This document shows positions 43,646-53,240 of a stretch of 64,000 nt of DNA, piece by piece. The notes under the pieces were generated by a model, which was not told the DNA's origin, searched no databases, and worked only from the letters and a program-made list of their open reading frames with translations. Made by a program: the position numbers and the translations under genes. The first letter of the stretch is position 1. The number at the start of each line of letters is the position of its first letter. This DNA comes from Nemophila menziesii (taxonomy: Eukaryota > Streptophyta > Magnoliopsida > Boraginales > Hydrophyllaceae), in contig JARWIR010000038.1 of assembly GCA_029959085.1 (NCBI GenBank), forward strand, positions 6,511,529-6,575,528, written 5' to 3'.

Positions 43646-44929
43646 AATTATCTTTTTATTAAAATGTCAATTTTGATCCTATAAGGATTCATTTCAGAAT
43701 TTATCTTTCTTTTTGTTTTCATGATTCAATAATCATGTCAAATAATCTTTCGCAATTTCAAGTTCACGATTTTTTATGATAACGTGATCTTTTCGGGAAT
43801 ACGTAATTATTTCTCCAACCACGTATGATTTTCAAAGTCAGTGACTAATATAATGTATAATTTTTCATTATATCAAACGAATCTTTGATTCGTGATAACT
43901 ATATAAATCATGGGATTAGACTTTAAACCTCGTTGGAGATAATATTGAAGAAATGTAATTTTTTTTTTCTACGCAATCGTTCTTAGATGCGTTACTTTCT
44001 TCCCAGATGATTATTTTCACTATCATATGTGACATTCATATGGCTTTCAAGGTCATGCCAAACAAACATTTTAACATTCAATATTTCATAGAAATGATAA
44101 TGGAATGTTTTTTTTTTCATGTCACCAAGATGTAAATGAGAATTTAAGAGAATTCATCTCAATACTTATTTGTATGATTAAATAAATTATTTTTTCTATA
44201 AAATATTGAGACTTTAATTCTATAATTAACGATATTATGATAAATAAATTCCATAATCTTATACAAATGCTTTCACAATTTCAATCCACTTTTTTTATTG
44301 TGGTGTATTTGGATTACATGTCCAATTTTTTTCATATAAGCCTTATTTTCTCACTTGATTTCAAATTCAAGATATATGACAAAAGTATTGCTCAATATAT
44401 GAACGAAAAATTATTTTATTAGACTCATTTTCATGAATCATACTTTTGTAGAAAGTGGGCTTGAATAATTTCATCCATGAATCATTATCAAGTTGGACAT
44501 TTCATAATGGTTTCATCAATTGTTTCTCAATATTCAAATTTTTCTTGATAAGTTCATTGAAATATTTTTGTTCTTTATACACAACTCGAAAGTTTTTTTT
44601 TTTTCATAAACAAGACGAGTTTCACATTGCTTTTAAGCAATCATAATTTATAAATTGAAGCAAACATTCAGTTGCTTATTCTCGTCATTTTTTTCAATGA
44701 TTGTAATTCTTTTCTTGAAACAAACTTGTACAATATCAAGTTGATTCTTCTCTTTCAAAATCATATATTTGAAGAGGTATATGAATTTTGATTAATCTTT
44801 ACTCTCTATTAGAATATATTTTCAAATAGAGATGAAGTAATCAATTATATTATAATATAACATAAAAAATTTAAAAAAATATATCTTACCTCAATATAAC
44901 AAAAAAAATTATGAAGAGTCTCAAATCAT

Positions 44930-44962
44930 ATTAGCTCGGTTGGTAAAGTCGTGCTGATAACG
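44930..44962 (-). other. primer binding site complementary to the 5' half of tRNA-Ile
   Basis: The + strand reads ATTAGCTCGGTTGGTAAAG followed by TCGTGCTGATAACG. From memory, nuclear tRNA-Ile(AAU) has ATTAGCTCAGTTGGTTAGAG, then CGTCGTGCTAATAACG. The 33 bases cover the D arm to just past the anticodon, with small gaps, and end next to the LTR. A primer ending at the anticodon loop is a half tRNA, as known for Drosophila copia. The anticodon A34, which is inosine in the mature tRNA, reads G here. Confidence 0.7.
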
Positions 44963-45257
44963 TGTTGAAACAATATGTAAAAGAAAGTAGTTGATGAGAG
45001 GATATATGGAAATAAGAAGAGTAAAACAAGAAGAAAAGTATAGAGATAATGGAGGAGTTATTCATCCTATGCAATCAAAAGTGTGTTAGGAACAATGATC
45101 AACTAGCCTTTATATAGGGAATACAAGTCCCTTGGACTAGCCTACTAACTACACAATTATAGGATTAAATAAGAGAGTTACAAAGAATAAACTAGAGAAG
45201 TTACAAAGTCTCTCCACTACTCTAGAATAATACACACTAATATAATATTTCATAACA
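44963..45257 (-). repeat. 5' LTR of the LARD-like element
   Basis: This is the right-hand LTR on the + strand, the promoter-bearing copy in element orientation. Its inner end (TGTTGAAAC on the + strand) abuts the tRNA-half primer site with no spacer. Confidence 0.88.
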
Positions 45258-45262
45258 CATAT

Positions 45263-45506
45263 CACAATTTTCATGTTAATTAGAATTTGGAGAAAAGATT
45301 TACAAAGGAAATTTTAGAGAATAAGAGTTTTTGGAGAGAAAGTAGAGAAACAAAAGTTTATATGAAAAAATAATTGGAAGGACAAAGAAACTATGACTAG
45401 TAAAAAAACAGAATTTCCTTTTGTGGTTATAAAAGTGCATCAATTTCTTCACGTGCTTTGAAAACATGTGTAAGTAACGTCTCAAACTTTCTCTATTAAA
45501 ATAGTG
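45263..45506. other. short spacer
   Basis: No gene or repeat was recognised between the LTR element and the LINE fragment. Confidence 0.5.
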
Positions 45507-45515
45507 AAAGTCTTA

Positions 45516-46384
45516 CTCATTAAGTGTCAGGTTTAATAGAGGAGTTTGGACAAACTCTCGGCTTCAAATTAGGATTGAGGACGTTTTTAATGAGAAAATT
45601 GTGGTCTAGATGCAGCATGTCATTACGAGTTATACGAATAATGGGTGGGATGGGAAGTTAGTCACAACAACGATCTTTGGTACACTATGGAATATTGGAA
45701 AGTTAGAATGAAAGGATTCTTTGAGAAAAAACAGTGGAACATTTGTGAAATTAACGGTAAGACTAAACTGCTCATTAGACATCTCTTCGGAAATAACGTC
45801 GGACCAGACCGTGATCTCTAAATTAGGAATGAGATTGATATTCAAGAAATGGTAGAGGAAAACAAAGTATTAGAAGATGATACAGTACTTCCTTTCGAAA
45901 TAATTGGGAGCCAGCAAGCATGGTTTCACTTGCAATTAATAAAGGAGTAGTCAAACACAATGTGACAAAAAGGCGAAGCTTAATTGTGCTTAAGAGGGGA
46001 AAGATTGGGCGGTCCTCCTTGTCATGAGATCTGCAGCAGATCTTAATCTCCAGAGTAGTTCTTTCTACTCTGACAACCTTAAACTCACTCAAGGCATTAA
46101 TTCAAGGAAATGAATCAATTAGAGAATTCACCCTATGGTCTCTGAGACCTGGAGGTAGATGGATCGATTCCCACAATGGAGAGTTATTCACATCAAGCAT
46201 AAGCTTAATGGAGTGGTAGACAAATTAGCTAAGTGAATTAAGCTTAATATTGATATTTCAAGTTGCCCCTTTGATTCTATGGTTAGTTTTTCTAGTAATA
46301 TTTCTTTACTTTGTAATAGCAAAAGTATCGACTAAGATTATAATTTGGGATTGATTTTCTATTTGACAAAAAAAAGTAAAAGTA
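45516..46384 (+). mobile_element. 5'-truncated LINE fragment (RNase H and tail)
   Basis: Around 45990-46090 one frame reads KDWAVLLVMRSAADLNLQSS, then SFYSDNLKLTQGI. This matches AWAILFAMRSSHDL and FYSNNLELIQGI in the RNase H of the LINE at 50979-52517. The 3' end TTTGACAAAAAAAAG resembles the tail of that element. A candidate TSD AAAGTCTTA occurs at 45507-45515 and 46385-46393, but it is short and AT-rich. The fragment has many stops. Confidence 0.6.
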
Positions 46385-46393
46385 AAAGTCTTA

Positions 46394-47640
46394 TTTTTTG
46401 TCACTATATTTATTAGTTTTTTCAAATTTGACAGCATCTTTCATCTTTTCTTAATTTAGCCTATATTTTTTTTATATTTTTTTAGGGTGATTTCCTTATA
46501 GAGTCCACAAGTAATCAGTGATTGCCCATCAGGTCCAGTCCACCGCAAATGACAGACTTGCCCCTAGTTACCCATTTATTGGAGATTTGTTACCAAAACT
46601 AAAACACTAAAATCATGCAAATCAGTTAAAAATTAAAACAAAGAAATTAAAACAAACAAAAATCGCTAAAATCATGCAATCAATCAAATCAATAACCCAG
46701 AAAAATTACAATCAGTAACTAATAAAATTCAAATGCAGCAACTGATGAAAAATTTGAAACTTTTGTTCAAATGGACGATGGTGGGTTGTCCACTAAACTC
46801 GATGGGTAATGCTTTGTAATATCGATGGTGTGAATGTTGAAGTCGTTGGGTTTAGCAAAAACTAGTGCAGACTATGAAGGTGGGAATGAAGATGATGGGT
46901 AATGCTTTGTAATATCGATGGTGTGAATGTTGAGTTCGGTGGGTTAGCCTTTAGTGCTGTCGTCTATTGGTAGTGAGTTATGTGTATGATATTGATGGGT
47001 TGCATTTTAAAACTAATGGGTTACGGTGGGTCGGATGTCAGGCGCTGATGGTCGGAGTTTGGATCAAGAGGGGCGGCGTGAATGGAGTTTGGTGGTGGTC
47101 GGTGTTGAAGGAAGAACGATGGTGCATGGGTCGGCTTCGATGGAGGAGAACGGGAGGTTGGGTGCTGCTTGTTGTTGTCGCTGTGTATCTTCTCGGCGGT
47201 GGCTGATGGTCGGAGTTTGGATCAAGAGGGGCGGCGTGAATGGAGTTTGGTGGTGGTCGGCGTGAATGGAGTTTCTAACGTACCTTACATAAACTTTCTG
47301 ATGAATATCGTGGTGTGTATTGCTGGATGTGAGAAGCAGTATTTTGTGTATGAGAATAAGTTTGTTAAATCATTAAAAGATGTTTACCGTAATAAGAAGT
47401 AATATTTAAGTGATTTAAATCAATTAGCTAATAATAAGGAGATGGTTACATGCGAGAAGCAAGGAAGTCTTTGATATGATCTGATCATGTTCAGGGGCAT
47501 CGGTGGTATATTAAAGTATCATCTGGACCTATATGTGTAGAATTGAGGTGTTGGACCTGTTAGGGGTGTATAGTTGGGTTGGTGGACTTAATTGACTAAA
47601 AACTCATTTTTTTAACTATGGTCATATATAATTTATTTTG
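46394..47640. other. intergenic with GC-rich duplicated segments
   Basis: A 40-bp phrase beginning GATGGGTAATGCTTTG occurs at 46801 and 46894. A 55-bp phrase beginning GCTGATGGTCGGAGTTTGG occurs at 47044 and 47202 (period 158). GC content rises sharply over 47020-47270. The short ORFs through it (46967-47265) read the repeats in several frames and have no known domain. The block could be a captured gene fragment or a minisatellite. Confidence 0.5.
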
Positions 47641-48055
47641 TGGGGGTATTTTATAGCCTTCTATACCTCCAATAGATCGACGATTAATTAGATGAATCAA
47701 ATATTAACAACACATTTCTTTTCCCATCTCTTAATTTTTTATCTGATTTCTCTTCTTATCCATAAATAGTAATTATTGAAATAAAATAAAATATTTATAA
47801 TCGAAATTAGAGAAAACAAAAAATATAGCCTAAATTAGATAAAAATAAAAGATATAATCAATTTTAAAGAAATTAATAAAAAATTATGGCCTAAAATAAG
47901 TCTTTACTCCTATTTAAATGTTTACCAAAATGTTTTAAATGAGGGGATATGAGGGCATAATTTTTTTTTTATATTTTTAAACTTTTGTAAAAAGTAATAC
48001 TCCACCCGTTACAAAAAATAATATCTATTTAGTTTTTTCAAGCAGATTACACAAT

Positions 48056-48638
48056 TAGGGATGTCAATGGGGTGCGGGTTCGCGGGTACCTGCCCTACCT
48101 CACTTTAAACGGGAAGGATTTTAAGATACTAAATGAGTCTTAGGTCGGGTTGTCGGGATGAATTTTAAAAACCTGCGCAAGGCGGGGCGGGTTATGGGGA
48201 TAAGTATTCCCCACCCTACAAACCAGCACCGCATGTATATAATATATACTTAATATGTTTTAATTACTAATATATATTTTAATTTCAATAATTATCCAAA
48301 GCAAAGTTTATGTATCTATTATAACACACAAAGTTTTAATTATTCAAATCAAAGTTCAAGGAGATAATTTGTCTAAACATCAAAATACAAATAAAAGTTC
48401 TAAAGAATGCAATATTTGAGAGTTTAAAAATAATAAAATTTGTAGTAATTTTTTTTAAGACCAAGACAATCTTTTTCTGATAGGTGTTGATCGATCAAAC
48501 TGGAACCCGCTAGGAGAACCCACACCTCACGGAGATTTAAAGAGTGGGGCAGGGCAAAGCGTGAGGCTTCTTCTTTTTTGTGGTGTGGGATGCGGGGATA
48601 GGTAAACCCGCCCAAAACTTGCCCCCTTGACATCCCTA
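48056..48638. mobile_element. hAT-type MITE, 583 bp
   Basis: The ends are TAGGGATGTCAATGGGG and CCCCCTTGACATCCCTA, inverted repeats of about 17 bp. They are flanked by TACACAAT (48048-48055) and GACACAAT (48639-48646), an 8-bp TSD with one mismatch, as expected for hAT. GC-rich subterminal parts (GTGCGGGTTCGCGGGTACC and GGATAGGTAAACCCGCCC) are partly inverted. There is no coding capacity. Confidence 0.8.
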
Positions 48639-48646
48639 GACACAAT

Positions 48647-49160
48647 CATTATCACCATTATTACATTATTCTCCATAAAGTGTCATGATATTTTAAGTAT
48701 TCATGGAAATATAAATTTAAATATTTAATGAAGGTAATAGTAGAAAATAGTGAAATAAAGTATCTTGAAATTGTAAACTGACAATATTTTTAGGATACTA
48801 TTTTTAGTAAGTGGACATTATTTTTAGGATAGATAAAGTATTAAATATCATCTGAAAATGAATTACTCAAATATCATCTATGATAAAATAATTTAATTAT
48901 AAAACGATAAGAAATAAATACATAAATAAATAAAAATAACATGATTAGACCATTTTAAATCGATATCATATGTGATATTTAGATGATTTATTTTTAGGTG
49001 GTACTCAATTTTTTTAATAAAATATTATAAATTAAAGGATAATAAAACCATTTCATAAAATGTTGAAAACGCTAGTAAAGATAGATGGAGATTGCAAAAC
49101 GAACTATTCGTGCATTTTTAAACCACAAGGATGGATAAGAAAGGAAACACAATACACGCC
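48647..49160. other. AT-rich spacer
   Basis: No ORF or known repeat seen. Confidence 0.5.
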
Positions 49161-50973
49161 TTATAACGATGGAGTACATGAATTAAAGCTGGCATAAAAA
49201 AAGCGTATGAATATATAGAATGAGATTTATTACAAGATCTCATGATTAAAATAGGTTTTAATCAAGATTGGGTAAAGAAACTTATGGTATGTATTACCTC
49301 TGTTACATACTTAACCTAATTAATGGAGATATTCACCAAATTCAAAAATCCACTAGAGGAATTAGACAAGGGGAACCACTCTCCCCTTTGATCTTTTGCC
49401 TAATTTCACAAATTCTAAATGATTTAATTAGAGATAAAAAAGAAAAACAACTTCTGCAAGGAATTAAAATTAGAAACAACTGTCCAGAAATTACTCACCT
49501 CCTATTTGCTGATGAAAGTCGTTTCTTCCTTAATGCAGATAATATTGAGATACAATATTTCATTGATGTTATGAATAAAAATATAAAAATGCCAATGGCT
49601 TATGTCTTAACCTTAATAAATGGGGGGTCATTTTTAGGCCTAACACGCCAACTTTTATCCAAAACTTAATGGACAAAAGATTAAATAAAAAACTAACAAC
49701 CTAGGAAATTATTTAGGACTCCCAACTTAATGGAGTAGAAAAAAAATCTAAATGCCTTCAATTTTTAATTGATAGGATTTTACAAAAAATTTAAAACTAG
49801 AAACACTCTTTCTCTCTGAAGGAGGAAAATAAATTTTAATAAAGGAAATTATTCAAAACTTACCTAACTATATTATGTCTACTTTCATACTCCCAAAAAA
49901 CATTATACATAAAATCCACTCTATCATTGCTCACTTCTGGTGCGGTGATAAAGGGAAAGAATTCATTGGACCAAATGGGACCTACTCACTATATCAAAAT
50001 ATGAAGGTGGTTTAGGTTTTAGGGATTTACACCTAATGAACAAAGTTTTATTAGGAAAACAAACTTGGAACCTAGTAAATAAAAAAGATTCTCTACTTTA
50101 TAGACTCTACTTTATAAACTCTTAAAAGGAAAATACTTCAACAATAGTAATTTCCTAGAAGCTAAACTTGGAAGTTCCCTTTCATGGGGATGGAAAAGTA
50201 TTCTCATAGGTAGAGAAATATTCTAAGAAAATATAAAATGGAATTTAGGTAATGGAACTAACATAAAAATATATGAGCATAATTGGATATGTAATAATAA
50301 TCAAAATATAAAATCAAAGATCTCTGAATCTATATGGGTTAATCAACTCATAAAAAGTGATAGATCATGGGATATTGAAATTTTAAATAAACTCTATCCT
50401 AATAATATTAAAGAAAAAATAACTCAAATGATATACCTAAATTAAATTGTGGAGACCAAATATGTGTTGATTTTTGAAAAAATGGTACATATATAGTCAA
50501 AGAAGCATATCATAAATTAAAAGAAGAGGAAATCAAAAATCAAATTAGTAATGATATAAATAAACCAACTACATTTACTACTCGAGACAAAAGTCATTAA
50601 TTTGGAAAATAAAAAACCCGCCAAAAATTAGGAATTACATTTGGAGAGCAGTTAGAAACCTTTTAACCACTAAGGAAAATATTTTTAACCGAAAGTGTAG
50701 TAACAGTAACATTTGTAAAATTTGTAATAATAATATTGAAACAGTAGAACATATGCTTTTCTGATGCCCTTGGTCTAAAAGTGTATGGTTTACTAGTCCA
50801 TTTAATATAAAATCTAACAATGATTCTACATCTAAATTAGACCAATGGATTTAAAAACAAGTACAAGATATTGCAATTTTTTTTAAAAAGGAAGATATAA
50901 TTTTAGAACTTATCTGTATAATTATGTGGCAAATTTAAAAAAATATGAATAATTTTGTCTATAACGGAAAAAA

Positions 50974-52488
50974 ATGTGCGGACTTGGCTTCAGGGATTTT
51001 CACAAAATGAATATTGCAATGCTAGCTGCGCAAGCATGGAGAATTTTACACAAACCTGAGTCATTTGCATTTAGAATTTTGAAAGCTATTTATTTTCCGG
51101 ACTGCGAAATGTGGGATGCGAAATTACATAAAAAAAGATCATGGAGTTGGTGTAGGAATGGTACACAAACTAACATATGGAATCACTGTTGGATTAAGGA
51201 AGGGTTTTACGCACAAAGACCATCTACTTGTTTAATAGAAAAGGTTAGTGAATTGATTAACTATAGTGGGTATGAATGGGATATGGAGAAAATCAGATCA
51301 TTATTCTCCAGTGATGTGGTATCTGCTATTCAAGAAATTCCGATCTTTAAAGATAATAGGGTGGATAAGATTATTTGGCCATTTTCCAAGAATGGCGAAT
51401 ATCGTACTAAATCGGGTTATCATGCCATGGTTAATGATGAGATTAATAATGAAGCACAAACATCGAGAAATGGTGAATTGTTGAAAAGCGAACTTTGGAA
51501 TATTATTTGGGGCGCGAATGTGCAATCGAAGATAAAAAAATTTGGATGGAAAGTTTGTAGTAACGCAATTCATACAAAAAACAATTTGGTTAGGAAAAGA
51601 TGCTTAGCTGAAGATACTTGTGAATGGTGTGAGATTGAAGGGGGAAATGTAACTCATCTTATACTTCGGTGCCCATTTAGTAGAGAGGTATGGGCTAAAT
51701 CACCATTGCAGATCAGAATTGAGGTATCTAATCATGATAGTATAGCGGAATGGTTGCTTAAAGCAGTTGAAAGTTTTTCAAATAATGGCTGGGATAAGAA
51801 AGTAGTTACAGCATATATTTTGACAATTATGTGGAATATTTGGAAAGAGAGAATGGGATGCTTTCATGAGAGAAGAGTATGGTCCATTAATGATATTTTC
51901 TACAGAGTGAAAGAATCTATGTGGAGGCTATTTGGGGAGAAAATTAAAACATGGAATAGTAGAATGGACCAAAAAAATGATGAAATTGTGAATATGATTA
52001 ATCCTGAGGTAGAAGACACGGCAGACATAATTTGGAAGTGCGATACTTCTTTTGTTGACAAGAACAATCCTTCAGGAATAGCGGGCGTTGGAATTAATAA
52101 TAAAAATGGACGAGTTGAGCGCATAATTAGCGAAAGAAGAAGAGTCAAGAATGTCATTGAAGGAGAAGCATGGGCGATTTTGTTCGCAATGAGATCATCT
52201 CACGATCTCACCAGTCAGAGAGTGTCTTTCTACTCTAACAACCTTGAACTGATTCAAGGAATTAAAAAGAAGACCGGGCTCCACTGGAGTCTCAAACCCA
52301 TTCTTTCGGAGATCGAAAGTTGGATTGGTCGATACCCCAGATGGGAGACGAAGCATATTAGTAGACGGTTTAATATATCGGCGGACATGTTAGCTAAATA
52401 CACTAGAAGGAATAATACTATGCCTAGCTGGAAGAACTCTTCGTTAGTGGATTTCAATAGGAATTTAGAGAATCTTTGTAATAGGTAG
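50974..52488 (+). CDS. LINE ORF2 C-terminal part (zf-RVT plus RNase H), open frame
   Basis: This is a 504-codon ORF whose apparent ATG comes from the target-site sequence of the outer LINE, so it is a fragment and not a designed protein. zf-RVT spans about residues 170-240 (LWNIIWGANVQSKIKKFGWK, C..C...VTHLILRC). RNase H spans about 345-490 (WKCDTSF, VIEGEAWAILFAMRSS, SADMLAKY). The third acidic position, Asp in the related fragment at 46050 (YSDNLKL), is Asn here (YSNNLEL), so RNase H activity is doubtful. The absence of stops suggests a young copy. No host function is implied. Confidence 0.75.
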   Translation: MCGLGFRDFHKMNIAMLAAQAWRILHKPESFAFRILKAIYFPDCEMWDAKLHKKRSWSWCRNGTQTNIWNHCWIKEGFYAQRPSTCLIEKVSELINYSGYEWDMEKIRSLFSSDVVSAIQEIPIFKDNRVDKIIWPFSKNGEYRTKSGYHAMVNDEINNEAQTSRNGELLKSELWNIIWGANVQSKIKKFGWKVCSNAIHTKNNLVRKRCLAEDTCEWCEIEGGNVTHLILRCPFSREVWAKSPLQIRIEVSNHDSIAEWLLKAVESFSNNGWDKKVVTAYILTIMWNIWKERMGCFHERRVWSINDIFYRVKESMWRLFGEKIKTWNSRMDQKNDEIVNMINPEVEDTADIIWKCDTSFVDKNNPSGIAGVGINNKNGRVERIISERRRVKNVIEGEAWAILFAMRSSHDLTSQRVSFYSNNLELIQGIKKKTGLHWSLKPILSEIESWIGRYPRWETKHISRRFNISADMLAKYTRRNNTMPSWKNSSLVDFNRNLENLCNR

Positions 52489-52528
52489 TTGGTTCGTGTT
52501 TGTTGTAATTGACAAAAAAAAAAATGTG
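50979..52528 (+). mobile_element. younger 5'-truncated LINE nested in the outer LINE
   Basis: The outer LINE's coding sequence NGKK|CDPL is split here. Its bases GGAAAAAAATGTG precede the insert (50966-50978), and AAAAAAATGTG follows the poly-A (ends 52528). This is a TSD of about 11 bp that overlaps the A-run. The insert is about 1.54 kb, begins within the zf-RVT upstream region (GLGFRDFHKMNIAMLAAQAW) and ends TTGTAATTGAC plus poly-A. 5' truncation with an open frame is typical of a recent LINE insertion. Confidence 0.85.
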
Positions 52529-53240
52529 ACCCTTTGAATACAATTAATAAAGCTATAGAAGTTTGGAAAGAATATTATAAAATTTCTAAACCCTAATGAC
52601 TTTAAATTTTTTGATAAAGAAATTATGGGTAATATTACTAATAGCTGAGGAAAAAACACTAGTGAAGATATTAAACAAATATCAAATTTAAAGACAAATG
52701 GATAAAACCACCACCAAATAAATTTAAAATTAATTGCAATGCACCTTTCTTGGATAAAGGAAATGCAATTGCTTGTGTAGTAAGAAACTCTAATGGTGAA
52801 TTTGTATCAGTTAAAAGTTGGAAAATTGGAGCAGATTCAATGTTAGAGGCAGAAGGCACAGAGATTTTGAAAGCTACTGAGTTGGCTTCAAAGTTCCTTT
52901 TGGGAGTGTTATTATCGAGAATGACTCTGAGACCATCACGAATCCCTTTTCTTCAGGACTACACGTTTCGAGTTATTCAATTCTAATTGTTATTTGTAAT
53001 ATTTATTATTTTGCTGAAATTATCCTCCCTTTCATTTTCGTTTATTTTTAAAAGTAGAAACGAGACAATCGTCTAGGTTGCCAAACAGGAGTTTCTTAGC
53101 TCTCTCTTTGATAATTGGGATACTTGTATCTCTCCCCAATTAGACACTATTTTATGTAATGATGCTGAATCTATAGGAGTAGGCTGAAACTTTGTAATAA
53201 TTTCCTATTGTTTATATTAGTATGCATATGAAAAAGAAAA

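Larger units (their letters stand above)
40864..45257 (-). mobile_element. young non-coding LTR retrotransposon (LARD-like), 4394 bp, TSD CATAT
   Basis: Two LTRs, 40864-41162 (299 bp) and 44963-45257 (295 bp), both run TGTTGAAAC...CATAACA. They are flanked by the 5-bp TSD CATAT at 40859-40863 and 45258-45262. Aligned by eye, the LTRs differ by two substitutions and two 2-bp indels. Orientation is reverse: CTATATAAAGG reads as a TATA box on the minus strand in each LTR. A polypurine tract (AAGGGGGAG) abuts the left LTR at 41163-41172, and the PBS abuts the right LTR. The 3.8-kb interior has no ORF above about 90 codons and no recognisable gag or pol. It must have been moved by proteins from another element. 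Confidence 0.88.
49160..53240 (+). mobile_element. 5'-truncated LINE, interrupted by a second LINE
   Basis: The outer LINE starts inside the RT (IKAGIKKAYEYIE at about 49180) and keeps RGIRQGEPLSPLIFCLISQ. The catalytic box is altered from FADD to FADE (LLFADESRFF). It continues through the connection and zf-RVT regions with many stops to about 50966. After the inserted LINE it resumes at 52529 with CDPLNTINKAIEVWKEYYKI, then RNase H (KFKINCNAPF, then ADSMLEAEGTEILKATELA). A tail at 53090-53240 ends ...DAESIGVG. It is related to the LINE at 31302. No target-site duplication was identified for it. Confidence 0.8.

Noticed and set aside
44930..44962. a tRNA gene
   Set aside because: Only the 5' half of a tRNA is present and it abuts an LTR; this is a primer binding site.
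46967..47402. three overlapping short ORFs rich in Gly, Trp and Val
   Set aside because: They read duplicated GC-rich segments in different frames. There is no splice model and no known motif.
50974..52488. a host gene for a 504-aa RNase H protein
   Set aside because: Its 5' boundary is a LINE truncation and target-site duplication, and its ATG comes from the target.
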